A stretch of 64,000 nucleotides of DNA from an uncultured Prevotellaceae bacterium (lineage in GTDB: Bacteria; Bacteroidota; Bacteroidia; Bacteroidales; Bacteroidaceae). The stretch's first letter is position 1. Each line of letters opens with the position of its first letter. The translations under genes were made by a program, and so were the position numbers. The notes beneath the pieces are model-generated. The model saw nothing but the letters and a program-made list of their open reading frames with translations, searched no databases and was not told the DNA's origin. The stretch covers positions 124,001-188,000 of the forward strand of contig ONGG01000010.1 of NCBI GenBank assembly GCA_900317305.1, written 5' to 3'. Positions 35,831-45,053 of this stretch are shown here, one piece after another.

Positions 35831-37894
35831 ATGCAACAGAAGAATTTCAAACGTACGACCGTGACCGCCGCCTTGCCCTATGCCAATGGTGGCGTGCATA
35901 TCGGTCACCTGGCCGGCGTATACGTGCCAGCCGACATCTATGTGAGATACCTGCGCCTGAAAAAACAAGAGGTGGTGTTCATTGGCGGAAGCGATGAGCA
36001 TGGCGTGCCCATTACGCTGAGAGCAAGAAAAGAAGGCATTACACCTCAAGACGTGGTAGACCGCTACCATAACCTCATCAAGAAATCGTTCGAGGAGTTC
36101 GGCATCTCGTTCGATATCTACTCGCGCACCACATCGGCCACACACCACAAACTGGCTTCCGACTTCTTCAGGCGTCTCTACGACGAGGGAAAACTCATCG
36201 AGAAAACCACCAAACAATACTACGACGAGAAGGTGCATGCCTTCCTCACCGACCGCGATATCGAGGGCGAATGCCCCTATTGTGGCAAACTGGCCTATGG
36301 CAACCAGTGTGAGAATGGTTGTGGCCGCGACCTCTCGCCCGAAGAACTCATCAACCCGCGCAGCAAGCGCAGCGACTCCACGCCGGTGATGCGCGACACG
36401 AAGAACTGGTACCTGCCTCTCAACGAATACCAGGAGTGGCTCCGCCAATGGATTCTGGAAGAGCACAAGGAGTGGCGCTCGAATGTCTACGGACAGTGCA
36501 AGAGCTGGCTGGAGATGGACCTGCAGCCCCGTGCCATGACACGTGACCTCGACTGGGGTATCCCCGTTCCCGTGGAGGATGCTGAGGGCAAGGTGCTCTA
36601 TGTGTGGTTCGACGCTCCCATCGGATACATCTCGAACACCAAGGAACTGTGCGACGCCAATCCCGAGCGCTGGGGTTCTTGGGAGAAATGGTGGAAAGAC
36701 GAAGACACACGACTGGTGCATTTCATCGGCAAAGACAATATCGTCTTCCACTGCATCATCTTCCCCGTGATGATGCGCGCCCATGGTGAGTATATCATGC
36801 CCGACAACGTGCCGGCAAACGAGTTCCTCAACCTTGAGGACGACAAGATCTCGACCTCGAAGAACTGGGCCGTCTGGCTCCACGAATACCTCGTCGACCT
36901 GCCTGGCAAACAGGATGTGCTGCGCTATGTGCTCACAGCCAATGCTCCCGAGACCAAGGACAACAACTTCACCTGGAAGGACTTCCAGGACCGCAATAAC
37001 AACGAACTGGTGGCCATCTATGGCAACTTCGTGAACCGTGCCCTGCAACTCACCAAGAAATACTGGGGTGGGGTGGTGCCCGAATGTGGCGAGCTCACCG
37101 AGGTGGACAAGAACGCACTCGAGGAATTCAAGGACGTGAAGAAAAACGTGGAGAGTCTGCTCGACGTGTTCAAGTTCCGCGAGGCACAGAAAGAGGCCAT
37201 GAACCTGGCACGCATCGGCAACCGGTATATCACCGAGTGTGAGCCATGGAAAGTGTGGAAGACCGACCCCAAGCGGGTGGAGACCATACTCTATATCTCG
37301 CTGCAACTCGTGGCCAACCTTGCCATCGCTTTCGAGCCGTTCCTGCCGTTCAGCAGCAAGCGACTCAGAGGAATGCTCAACATCGATGCTTTCGAGTGGA
37401 ACCAACTGGGTGAGACCGATATCCTGAAACCCGGACACCAGCTGGCAGAGCCGGCACTGCTCTTCGAGAAAATCGAGGACGATGTGATTGCCGCCCAGCT
37501 CAAGAAACTCGAGGATACGAAGAAGGCCAACCTCGCAGCCAACTACAAAGCTCCTGAGGTGAAGCCCGTCATCGACTTTGCCGACTTCGAGAAACTCGAC
37601 ATCCGCGTGGGACATGTGAAGAACTGCGAGAAGATGAAGAAAGCCAACAAACTGCTGAAGTTCACCCTCGATGATGGCAGTGGCAACGACCGCACCATTG
37701 TGAGCGGCATCGCCAAGTTCTACCAACCCGAGGATCTCATCGGGCGCGATGTGCTCTTCATCGCCAATCTGGCTCCACGCAAGCTCATGGGCATCGAGAG
37801 CCAGGGTATGATTCTCTCGGCCGAGAACTACGACGGCGACCTGAGTGTCACCACTTTGCTGAAAGAGGTGAAACCTGGCAGCCAGGTGAAATAA
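35831..37894 (+). CDS. metG: Methionyl-tRNA synthetase
   Basis: MetRS, 687 residues, charging tRNA-Met. The HIGH motif is [10 protein letters not shown] (near residue 22); the zinc knuckle is [18 protein letters not shown] (about 147-164, four Cys); the KMSKS loop is KISTSKNW (near residue 340), the usual variant in this enzyme group. The anticodon-binding helical domain follows, and the C-terminal 110 residues form the EMAPII/Trbp111-like tRNA-binding and dimerisation domain ([20 protein letters not shown]). It is a single-gene unit between a promoter array and a strong terminator. Confidence 0.97.
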   Translation: MQQKNFKRTTVTAALPYANGGVHIGHLAGVYVPADIYVRYLRLKKQEVVFIGGSDEHGVPITLRARKEGITPQDVVDRYHNLIKKSFEEFGISFDIYSRTTSATHHKLASDFFRRLYDEGKLIEKTTKQYYDEKVHAFLTDRDIEGECPYCGKLAYGNQCENGCGRDLSPEELINPRSKRSDSTPVMRDTKNWYLPLNEYQEWLRQWILEEHKEWRSNVYGQCKSWLEMDLQPRAMTRDLDWGIPVPVEDAEGKVLYVWFDAPIGYISNTKELCDANPERWGSWEKWWKDEDTRLVHFIGKDNIVFHCIIFPVMMRAHGEYIMPDNVPANEFLNLEDDKISTSKNWAVWLHEYLVDLPGKQDVLRYVLTANAPETKDNNFTWKDFQDRNNNELVAIYGNFVNRALQLTKKYWGGVVPECGELTEVDKNALEEFKDVKKNVESLLDVFKFREAQKEAMNLARIGNRYITECEPWKVWKTDPKRVETILYISLQLVANLAIAFEPFLPFSSKRLRGMLNIDAFEWNQLGETDILKPGHQLAEPALLFEKIEDDVIAAQLKKLEDTKKANLAANYKAPEVKPVIDFADFEKLDIRVGHVKNCEKMKKANKLLKFTLDDGSGNDRTIVSGIAKFYQPEDLIGRDVLFIANLAPRKLMGIESQGMILSAENYDGDLSVTTLLKEVKPGSQVK

Positions 37895-37933
37895 CGCCAT
37901 TCCTCACCATCACCATGATAGGTAGGGAAAACC

Positions 37934-37973
37934 ATGACACCGCCACGTGATGACGTTGGCGGTGTCATTTTTC
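37934..37973 (+). terminator. Rho-independent terminator of metG
   Basis: Twelve-bp arms (37934-37945 and 37957-37968) are followed by a T-run. The inner loop can pair further with a bulge. Confidence 0.88.
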
Positions 37974-38014
37974 AACCCAATAGGTCATTAGAATTCAATT
38001 TCTTTGGCTTTTAT

Positions 38015-38045
38015 TTTGTTTTCCGCTCCGCTTTCACTACCTTTG
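38015..38045 (+). promoter_or_regulatory. Promoter of tRNA-Arg
   Basis: TTTG (38015-38018) and TACCTTTG (38038-38045) with a 19-bp spacer. The spacer is a diverged relative of the dispersed promoter repeat seen at 6081 and 35704. Confidence 0.7.
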
Positions 38046-38057
38046 CAAGCGAAATGG

Positions 38058-38129
38058 GGTTCCATAGTTCAATGGATAGAATAAGTCTCTCCTAAAGATT
38101 AGATCCGGGTTCGATTCCCGGTGGAACTA
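38058..38129 (+). tRNA. tRNA-Arg (anticodon CCT)
   Basis: A 72-nt cloverleaf: acceptor GGTTCCA pairing with TGGAACT (first pair G-U), D-arm GTTC/GAAT, anticodon stem AGTCT/AGATT with loop CTCCTAA giving anticodon CCT, T-arm CCGGG-TTCGATT-CCCGG, discriminator A. CCA is not encoded. The roughly 215 bp after it, up to the next gene, hold no feature I can support. Confidence 0.93.
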
Positions 38130-38346
38130 CAACCTTGAAAAGCATCAATAATCACTAGTTTTTAATCCACCTCAAATATCAATTGTCGTGCAAACCGAGT
38201 GCAGACGAAATGATGGAGCAGCGAGAGCCAAATGATGCTTGCATCAATTTGGCCGAATTGCGACAGAATTCAATAAAGTCAATGCTTGCTTTCTGTATGC
38301 CGAGGCGCACTACTGAATCTCAAACCTAAAACCTCAAACCATCCCC

Positions 38347-39141
38347 ATGTTTGGAGCAATAATCGGAGATATTGTTGGTTCTCGTTTCGAGTTCACTTCG
38401 GCACCCAAAGCGGGTTTCGAACTGTTTACCGATGAGTGTAACTTCACCGACGATACCATCTGCACCATCGCCATTGCCGATGCCCTCATCCACAAGAAAG
38501 ACTTCAAGCAAACGCTCCATGAGTGGTGCCGGCGCTATCCCGACCCCATAGGCTCGTATGGCAACCGGTTCTACAACTGGGTGCGGTCCGACGACCCACA
38601 GCCCATGGGAAGCTACGGCAATGGCGCGGCCATGCGTGTGAGCAGCGTGGGGTGGCTCGTCGACGACTTCGACGAGGTGCTCGAGGTGGCACGACAGACG
38701 GCCATCGTGAGCCACGACCATCCTGAAGGGGTGAAAGGTGCCCAGTGTGTGGCTGCCCTCATCTACTGGCTGCGCACCGTGCGTATCTACAAAGACGATG
38801 TGGAGCGCGCCGTGCGGCGCCGCTTCGGATATGTCATCCCATCACTGGCCGATATATATAAAATAGGTGGTGAGGGCCATTTCGACGGCACCTGCCAGGA
38901 GACGGTGCCCATGGCCATACGCTGTTTTCTTGATGCCCACAGTTTCGAGGAGGTGATCCGCATCGCAGTGATGGCGGGCGGCGACACCGACACCAAGGCG
39001 GCTATCGCCGGCTCCATAGCCGAGGCCTACTACGATGTGCCCAACTGGATGATAGAGCGCGCCAACAGCTACCTGCCTCATGAGATGTCGGTGGTGGTGG
39101 AGGATTTCTACAACTATCTTGCCGACAATTGCCGAGGATGA
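38347..39141 (+). CDS. ADP-ribosylglycohydrolase family protein
   Basis: A 264-residue protein of the DraG/ARH family of binuclear metal hydrolases that remove ADP-ribose from proteins or small molecules. The metal-binding signatures are FGAIIGDIVGS at the start, NFTDDTICTIA (about residue 32) and AGGDTDTKAAIAGSIAEAYY (about 213-232), together with a GNGAAMRVSSVGW block. The length is typical for a free-standing bacterial member. Its substrate is not known, and no ADP-ribosyltransferase (DraT- or ART-like) is encoded next to it. It ends directly in the CTAG repeat array. Confidence 0.9.
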   Translation: MFGAIIGDIVGSRFEFTSAPKAGFELFTDECNFTDDTICTIAIADALIHKKDFKQTLHEWCRRYPDPIGSYGNRFYNWVRSDDPQPMGSYGNGAAMRVSSVGWLVDDFDEVLEVARQTAIVSHDHPEGVKGAQCVAALIYWLRTVRIYKDDVERAVRRRFGYVIPSLADIYKIGGEGHFDGTCQETVPMAIRCFLDAHSFEEVIRIAVMAGGDTDTKAAIAGSIAEAYYDVPNWMIERANSYLPHEMSVVVEDFYNYLADNCRG

Positions 39142-39255
39142 CTAGTTATTCTAGTTAATCCTAGTCAATTCTAGTTACTCTAGTTATTCTAGTCAATTCT
39201 AGTTATTCTAGTTACTCTAGTTCCCCTAGTTAATCTAGTTGTCCTGGGAAGCTAG
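39142..39255 (+). repeat. CTAG tandem array, 9-10 bp period (copy 2)
   Basis: Twelve CTAG tetramers at 39142, 39151, 39161, 39171, 39180, 39189, 39199, 39208, 39217, 39226, 39235 and 39252, with CTGG at 39244. Units resemble CTAGTTATT and CTAGTCAATT. The array begins directly after the TGA of the ADP-ribosylglycohydrolase gene. Confidence 0.85.
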
Positions 39256-39279
39256 GGCTTCTATTTTTGCCCCAAAAGC

Positions 39280-39313
39280 AAGTTCCCCACAAGCCGAGGC
39301 CTGCGGGGAACTT
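39280..39313 (-). terminator. Rho-independent terminator of secDF
   Basis: Nine-bp arms AAGTTCCCC (39280-39288) and GGGGAACTT (39305-39313), with further pairing in the loop, are followed on the minus strand by GCTTTTGGGG. It lies 28 bp past the secDF stop. Confidence 0.75.
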
Positions 39314-39341
39314 TTGGTTATTGATGTGTGAGAAGATGTTC

Positions 39342-42300
39342 TTACTTCTTGGCAACAGCCACTTCCTCGTTCACGTCTTCTTCCTTGATCTTGCGACCCA
39401 TGGTGAGATAAGCCGTGGGGGCTGCGATGAAGATAGACGACAGGGTTCCGAATACCACACCGAGAATCATGGCGAACGAGAAGCTGCGGATGCTGGCACC
39501 ACCAAAGATGAAGATACAGAGCAACACGATCAATGTAGATACTGAGGTGTTGATTGTACGGGCCAACGTCTGGTTGAGCGAGTCGTTGAAGAGGGTCTGG
39601 CGGTCGCGCTTGCGATAGAGGCGCAGGTTCTCACGCACACGGTCGAACACCACCACCTTGTCGTTGATGGAGTAACCAATCACGGTAAGGATAGCACCGA
39701 TGAAGGTCTGGTCGATCTCGAGCGAGAAGGGAACGATGCCCCACAGAGCAGAGAAGAAACCGATGACGATCAGGGTATCGAATGCCAGAGCCACAATCGA
39801 ACCGATAGAGAATGCCACGTTGCGGAAACGGAGCAGGATGTAGAGGAAGATGGCGATCAAGGCTACAATCACCGAGATGATGGCCTTGTTGGTCACATCG
39901 CGGGCGATAGACGGACCCACCTTGGTGCTGCTGATGATAGAGCCACCCTCGCGCACGTCGGGATCCTTGAAGTCAGCCTCTTTCTCCTGGGTCACCACGC
40001 CTGCCTTCTTCAGGGCGTTGAACAACTTGGTCTCGGCCTCGTCGTCCATGGTAGGACTGTTCGACTCGATGTTCCAGTTGGTCGACACACGGATGGTCTT
40101 GCCATCGGTACCAAGGGCGATGACGCTGGTGTTGGCCTCCTTGCCCTTGTTCTCACCAAGGTCGTTGACGAATACACCAGCCAGGGCGGTACGCACTTGC
40201 TCCACAGGAGTCTCCTTGGCCAGGGTCACCACATAGTTGCGGCCACCGGTGAAGTCGATACTCTTCGAGAGTCCGCGGATGGCGAAGAAGCCGATGAAGA
40301 TAAGGGCGAGGATACCCCAGATGGTATAAGAGGTCTTATACTTGCTCATGAAGTTGACATGGATGTTCTGCATGAAGTTGCGCGAGAACGGAGTGGTGAA
40401 GGTGAGGTTCAGCCACTTGTCTTTCTTCATCATGTACTCGTAGACCAGACGGGTGAGGAACACGGCGGTGAAGAACGAGCAGCAGATACCGATGATGAGG
40501 GTCACGGCGAAGCCCTTCACAGGACCAGTACCGATAACGGCCAGAATCACACCGGTGATGATAGAGGTAAGGTTGGAGTCGAAGATGGCAGAGAAGGCGT
40601 TGCTGTAACCTGCCTGCAGTGCCTGACGCGTGTTCTTTCCGGCTTTCAGCTCTTCCTTGGTGCGCTCATAGATAAGCACGTTGGCGTCGACAGCCATACC
40701 GAGGGTAAGCACGATACCGGCGATACCAGGCATGGTGAGCGCCGACTGGAACGACGCCATGATACCCATGGTGAAGAAGAGGTTGATGATGAGGGCGCAG
40801 TTGGCCATCATACCGGGGATGAATCCGTACATCAGGATCATGTAGAGCATCAGCACGATGAATGCCACGATGAACGAGATGATACCCTGACGGATAGACT
40901 GTGCACCGAGCGACGGACCTACGACTTCCTCCTGCACGATGCGCACGGGAGCCTTCATACGACCCGACTTCAGCGTGTTGGCCAAGTCTTTGGTGTCCTC
41001 CACGGTGAAGCTACCCGAGATCTGTGAGTTACCACCGGTAATCTCCTGGTTCACGTTAGGAGCGCTGTAGACGAGGTCGTCGAGCACGATGGCAACGGGC
41101 TTGCCTACGTTCTTCTTGGTGAGGTTGGCCCACTCGCGCGCGCCATCCTCATTCATCTGCATGGTCACCACGGGCTTGCCGGTGAAGTGGTCGAAGTCGT
41201 CCTTGGCGCTCTCAATCACGTCGCCCTCGAGGGGTGCGCGGTTGTCGCTGCCGGTAAGACGCAGACAGTAGAGCTCGTAGATGCGCTTGTTGTTGGGAAT
41301 CCTGTCGGAGGGTTTGGCACTCCAGAGGAGTTTCACGTCGGCAGGAAGGATGGCCTTGGCCAGGTCGGAGTGGATATAGGAATTGATGACGGCGGTGTCG
41401 GCCACATTGGCCATACCCACAATACAGCCAGCGTCACCATTCACGCTCAGCTTGGTGAGCAGTGGGTGCTCCTGGGCTGCCAGGTCGGCGGCTTTCTTCT
41501 CCTCGGCCTTGGCATCGGCCACGGCCTTGGTCGAGTCGGGTTTGGCGTCATTGCCAAGAGTCAGACCCTTCTCCTCAGCAGGAGCAGCCTCGGTAGCCTC
41601 AGCGGCAGTGCTGTCGGCAGGAGCGGTCTCGCCATTGGCCAGACGGCTGTCGAGCTGCTGCAGGTAGGGGGCAATCTCCTGAGAGGCATAGGTCTCCCAG
41701 AACTCGAGGTTGGCGCTTCCCTGGAGGAGCTTACGCATACGCTCGGGATCTTTCACACCAGGCATCTCCACCATGATGCGGCCTTCCTGGCCCTCGAGCA
41801 TCTGTATGTTGGGCTGTACCACACCAAACTGGTCGATACGGTTGGTGATCACGTTCTTTGCATCGGCCACGGTCTCTGCCACTTTGCTGCGGAGAATGCT
41901 CTCCACCTCTCTGTCGGTGCTGTTGGTCTTCACCTCCTGAAGCTGCTGGGTGGCGAACACCTCGGCGAGTCTGTGGCCAGGAGCGTTGGCCTGATAGTGC
42001 TTGATGAACAGTGAGATGAAATCATTCTGTGTGGTTTCTTCCTCGGCTCTCGCAGCCTTCATCGTCTTGACGAAAGCAGGGTCTTTCTTGTAGCCGGCAA
42101 GGTTCTCGATGAGGTCGGGTACCGACACCTCGAGGATGACGTTCATACCACCCTTCAGGTCCAGACCAAGGCCTACCTGTGTCTCCAGACACTTCTGGTA
42201 GGAGTAGACACCGAGATATTTCACGGAGTCTTTGTAGTCTTGCTGGGCGATGGGGTCTTTGATTTCCGCGGCTTTCTTGTCGTAGTAACTCGAAGCCACA

Positions 42301-42374
42301 GAGAACGACAAATAGAAGATACTTGCCAGGGTCAGTAAGACCGCTGTAACAATTACAATTCCTTTGTTTTGCAT
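39342..42374 (-). CDS. secDF: Fused protein translocase subunit SecDF
   Basis: A 1010-residue fusion of SecD and SecF, the usual form in Bacteroidetes. These RND-type membrane proteins use the proton gradient to help the Sec channel release exported proteins. The SecD half starts with one membrane helix, then VGLGLDLKGGMNVILEV (near residue 68), a large periplasmic region with an Ala/Glu/Lys-rich low-complexity linker (about 250-300), the conserved P1-domain end and five membrane helices with GMAVDANVLIYERTKEE (near 585). The SecF half begins near residue 700 with SIDFTGGRNYVV and includes GYSINDKVVVFDRVREN. It has its own promoter and terminator. Confidence 0.96.
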   Translation of the reverse strand: MQNKGIVIVTAVLLTLASIFYLSFSVASSYYDKKAAEIKDPIAQQDYKDSVKYLGVYSYQKCLETQVGLGLDLKGGMNVILEVSVPDLIENLAGYKKDPAFVKTMKAARAEEETTQNDFISLFIKHYQANAPGHRLAEVFATQQLQEVKTNSTDREVESILRSKVAETVADAKNVITNRIDQFGVVQPNIQMLEGQEGRIMVEMPGVKDPERMRKLLQGSANLEFWETYASQEIAPYLQQLDSRLANGETAPADSTAAEATEAAPAEEKGLTLGNDAKPDSTKAVADAKAEEKKAADLAAQEHPLLTKLSVNGDAGCIVGMANVADTAVINSYIHSDLAKAILPADVKLLWSAKPSDRIPNNKRIYELYCLRLTGSDNRAPLEGDVIESAKDDFDHFTGKPVVTMQMNEDGAREWANLTKKNVGKPVAIVLDDLVYSAPNVNQEITGGNSQISGSFTVEDTKDLANTLKSGRMKAPVRIVQEEVVGPSLGAQSIRQGIISFIVAFIVLMLYMILMYGFIPGMMANCALIINLFFTMGIMASFQSALTMPGIAGIVLTLGMAVDANVLIYERTKEELKAGKNTRQALQAGYSNAFSAIFDSNLTSIITGVILAVIGTGPVKGFAVTLIIGICCSFFTAVFLTRLVYEYMMKKDKWLNLTFTTPFSRNFMQNIHVNFMSKYKTSYTIWGILALIFIGFFAIRGLSKSIDFTGGRNYVVTLAKETPVEQVRTALAGVFVNDLGENKGKEANTSVIALGTDGKTIRVSTNWNIESNSPTMDDEAETKLFNALKKAGVVTQEKEADFKDPDVREGGSIISSTKVGPSIARDVTNKAIISVIVALIAIFLYILLRFRNVAFSIGSIVALAFDTLIVIGFFSALWGIVPFSLEIDQTFIGAILTVIGYSINDKVVVFDRVRENLRLYRKRDRQTLFNDSLNQTLARTINTSVSTLIVLLCIFIFGGASIRSFSFAMILGVVFGTLSSIFIAAPTAYLTMGRKIKEEDVNEEVAVAKK

Positions 42375-42428
42375 TTCTGTTTTATGTTATTTAATTCGTT
42401 GTTTCTCTCCAATTTGCGTAATAGCGTG

Positions 42429-42436
42429 CAAAGATA
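42429..42436 (-). promoter_or_regulatory. -7 box of secDF
   Basis: TATCTTTG on the minus strand, about 54 bp upstream of the secDF start. The -33 position has a one-base-off TTCG. Confidence 0.5.
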
Positions 42437-42477
42437 GTGATTTTTTCACACTTATCGAAATTTCAGTCGGAAATTAT

Positions 42478-43566
42478 TCATTTTTTGGACTTTTGCCGTT
42501 TTTTTAGCGTGCAAGAGATGGAATAATGGTCGCTGATTTCCACTTTTGAGCCAATTTCGCACCCGAAGGGTTCCCAGTCCGACGAGCAGAAGATGTGGTC
42601 GATGCGCACGAGCATGCCATTGGCGTGGTGGGTGAATCCGGGACCTGTGGATGCGGCGGTGTGGCAGTCGACAAACTCCTTGGCAAACACATGGTGGGCA
42701 TACGTCACAGGTGGGTCGTTGAAGTCGCCGCACACCAGCACGCTCATGTTCTTGGTGCGGTGCTTCTTGATGTATGCCATCACGCCGTTGGCTTGCTTGG
42801 CATGCCGTCTGCCCATAGTCTTGAGCTTGTTGAGGATAGACTGCTCGTTGATGTGGTTGCTCCTGCGGGTCACGAGGTCACTAAACTGGTCTCGTTCCTT
42901 GTCGCTCAGGGCGGAGGTCTGGAAGTGGCAGTTGACAACGAGCAGGGTGTCGGCCCCCATTTTCAGATAGAAGGCGGCACAAGCGTTTCTCTTGCAGTTC
43001 ACCGGAATCATCTCGTGTCTCACGATGGGGTATTTGCTGAGAACGGCTAAGCGTTCGTGGTGCTTGTCTTGTTCGTATGCCACGTAGCGGTAGGTGCCCT
43101 CCATCTGCTCGGTGAGTTTTCTTCTGTTCTTGTAGATGTTGGATTCTTGCAAGCAAATGATATCGGCACCGCTGCCGCAGATGTAGTCCATGGCGGGATT
43201 GGGCAGTTCCTTCGCGTCAAAGTAGTGGAAGTCGTTGGCATTGAACGACATGACCTTGATGCCACCGGTGGGTGCTTTCTTGCCGAAATTGATGGGGCAG
43301 TAGTGGCGAAGGGGAGAGGCGCACAGCAGAAAACCCGCAATGGGAATCAAGGCGTACTTGTAGTGGAAAACCAACCAGAAAAGCAGATAGGAGAGGTTCA
43401 GCAGCAGAATAATGGGAAAGGCAAGGGCAAGTACCTCGAAAGTGGGGTGGGAGGCCGGACTCACGTGCCCGGCATAGCCTGTGACTAAAAGGGCAACCAC
43501 GACCAATATGTTGGCCGTGGCGAGAAGGTGTAGCGTAAGTTTCTTGAATTTGCGGACAATGCCCAT
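42478..43566 (-). CDS. Membrane-anchored endonuclease/exonuclease/phosphatase protein
   Basis: A 362-residue protein with three N-terminal transmembrane segments (about residues 12-32, 46-68 and 70-88) and a C-terminal EEP-fold domain. Catalytic features include VMSFNAND, ICLQESN (metal-binding Glu), VLVCGDFNDPP (Asp-x-Asn) and the final ISDHYSISC (Asp-His). The family covers phosphodiesterases, sphingomyelinases and nucleases; with the membrane anchor the domain probably faces the periplasm. It begins 2 bp after the rhomboid stop, so the two are co-transcribed. Confidence 0.85.
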   Translation of the reverse strand: MGIVRKFKKLTLHLLATANILVVVALLVTGYAGHVSPASHPTFEVLALAFPIILLLNLSYLLFWLVFHYKYALIPIAGFLLCASPLRHYCPINFGKKAPTGGIKVMSFNANDFHYFDAKELPNPAMDYICGSGADIICLQESNIYKNRRKLTEQMEGTYRYVAYEQDKHHERLAVLSKYPIVRHEMIPVNCKRNACAAFYLKMGADTLLVVNCHFQTSALSDKERDQFSDLVTRRSNHINEQSILNKLKTMGRRHAKQANGVMAYIKKHRTKNMSVLVCGDFNDPPVTYAHHVFAKEFVDCHTAASTGPGFTHHANGMLVRIDHIFCSSDWEPFGCEIGSKVEISDHYSISCTLKKRQKSKK

Positions 43567-43568
43567 TT

Positions 43569-44477
43569 CTAATGCTTGTTGCTGCTATCAAACAATTTCT
43601 GTTTTTCCTCCTTCGTGAGGCTGGCATACCCATTTTTGCGTATCTTGTCGAGTATGCGGTCTATCTCCTCCTCCGAGGCTTTCTGCCGGGCATTGTAGTC
43701 CCAGTCGGGGTTGCCGCTTGCCTCATTGCCACTGGCATTCTTGCCCGTGTGTTTCTCCCAGTTCTTGCGTAACTTCTCGATGATGGGCGAGCCGCTGTTG
43801 CTGCCGAAATAGCTGTCTTCTGGATGACGGCGCCAGTATTTGATGAGCAGGAAACCGAAGAGCATGCCGCCAAGGTGGGCGAAATGGGCCACGTTGCTCG
43901 TGGTGAAGAATGCCGTGAACACCTCGATGGCGATATAAATGGTAATGAACCACTTGGCCTTGATGGGGATGGGAAGGGGGAAGATGAAGATGCGCTCCTC
44001 GGGGAACGACATGCCGAAGGCCAGAAGGATGGCATAGATGGCGCCAGAGGCTCCCACCGTGGTCCATAGGTTGAGATAGCTGTCCATGGGGACTTTTATC
44101 CCATCTGTCGACATCACGCTATCATATGCGGCAAGACCTTCCATCGAATACTGTACATATTGGGCCAATTCTTGCACCAATCCAGCTCCGATTCCGCAGA
44201 AAATGTAATAAAAAAGGAATTTCTTAGGACCCCATATATTCTCTACCACGCAACCGAACATCCACAGGGCAAACATATTGAAGAACAAATGCTCCAATCC
44301 ACCGTGCATGAACATGTAGGTGAGCAGTTGATAAATCTTGAAATCCGATGCCAGGAAGAAGTGCAATCCGAGTATGTCGTTGAGGTCGATGTTCCGGAAT
44401 GTGAGCACATAGTAGGCTGCGAAAGCCAAGATGTTTATAATCAGAAGGTTTTTTGTAATTGTGGGTATGCTACGCAT
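43569..44477 (-). CDS. Rhomboid family intramembrane serine protease
   Basis: A 302-residue rhomboid with six membrane segments. The family motif LTYMFMHGGLEHLFFNMFALW (near residues 50-70), the catalytic Ser in GASGAIYAI (near 146) and the catalytic His in VAHFAHLGGMLFG (near 200) are all present, so an active enzyme is expected. The soluble C-terminal tail of about 85 residues is hydrophilic and contains the NPDWDYNARQKASEEEID motif common in Bacteroidetes rhomboids. It is transcribed divergently from the HU gene and followed by the EEP gene. Confidence 0.93.
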   Translation of the reverse strand: MRSIPTITKNLLIINILAFAAYYVLTFRNIDLNDILGLHFFLASDFKIYQLLTYMFMHGGLEHLFFNMFALWMFGCVVENIWGPKKFLFYYIFCGIGAGLVQELAQYVQYSMEGLAAYDSVMSTDGIKVPMDSYLNLWTTVGASGAIYAILLAFGMSFPEERIFIFPLPIPIKAKWFITIYIAIEVFTAFFTTSNVAHFAHLGGMLFGFLLIKYWRRHPEDSYFGSNSGSPIIEKLRKNWEKHTGKNASGNEASGNPDWDYNARQKASEEEIDRILDKIRKNGYASLTKEEKQKLFDSSNKH

Positions 44478-44509
44478 GACGAATGGTCGTTTGGTTGATT
44501 AAACGTCGG

Positions 44510-44517
44510 CAAAATTA
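44510..44517 (-). promoter_or_regulatory. -7 box of the rhomboid operon
   Basis: TAATTTTG on the minus strand, 32 bp upstream of the rhomboid start. Confidence 0.5.
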
Positions 44518-44599
44518 CTAAAAATATCTTTTATTCCGCATAAAATCAGCGCTATACATACTTTTTTTGGGGATTTTCAATAAATTTTTAGGCAATTTG

Positions 44600-44630
44600 T
44601 TTGTTTTATGAAATGAAACATCTATATTTG
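44600..44630 (+). promoter_or_regulatory. Promoter of the HU gene
   Basis: TTTG (44600-44603) and TATATTTG (44623-44630) with a 19-bp spacer; leader of about 49 nt. Confidence 0.7.
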
Positions 44631-44682
44631 CCCAAAAATAATCTTACGATATTAGTAATCACCAATTATTAAAACTAAAATT

Positions 44683-44952
44683 ATGAACAAAACAGAATTA
44701 ATCGACAAGATTGCCGAGAAATCAAAACTGACAAAGGTAGATGCCAAGAAGGCATTGGACGCTACAATTGAGGCTATCAAAGAGGCTCTCGTGGCTGGTG
44801 ACAAGGTTGCTCTTATCGGCTTCGGTACATTCAGTGTGAACACACGTGCCGCCCGTGAGGGTATCAACCCCCGCAGCAATGAGAAGATTCAGATTCCAGA
44901 GAAGAAAGTGGCCAAATTCAAGGCTGGTGCTGACCTGGCTGATGCTTTGTAA
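44683..44952 (+). CDS. HU family DNA-binding protein
   Basis: An 89-residue HU/IHF-family nucleoid protein of standard length. The helical dimerisation half is MNKTELIDKIAEKSKLTKVD onward, the hinge has LIGFGTFSVNTRAAREGINP with the DNA-intercalating Pro in the arm, and the C-terminal KKVAKFKAGADLADAL helix is typical. It bends and compacts DNA. It forms a single-gene unit with a strong promoter and terminator. Confidence 0.96.
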   Translation: MNKTELIDKIAEKSKLTKVDAKKALDATIEAIKEALVAGDKVALIGFGTFSVNTRAAREGINPRSNEKIQIPEKKVAKFKAGADLADAL

Positions 44953-44979
44953 TAATTTTGTAAAAGAAATTCATAATAC

Positions 44980-45020
44980 AATCAGGCAACCCCGAAATGA
45001 GGTTGCCTGATTTGTTTTTT
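44980..45020 (+). terminator. Rho-independent terminator of the HU gene
   Basis: Perfect 12-bp arms (44980-44991 and 45001-45012) with a 9-nt loop are followed by TGTTTTTT. Confidence 0.92.
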
Positions 45021-45053
45021 CGCGTTTTACTTTCGCTCGGCTCTTTTCTTCCT

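Noticed and set aside
38170..38230. Possible degenerate promoter-like repeat after tRNA-Arg
   Set aside because: It lacks a TAnnTTTG box and I could not match it to another stretch in the window.
39142..39255. CTAG array considered as a CRISPR array
   Set aside because: Units of 9-10 bp with no 25-35 nt repeats or spacers and no cas genes.
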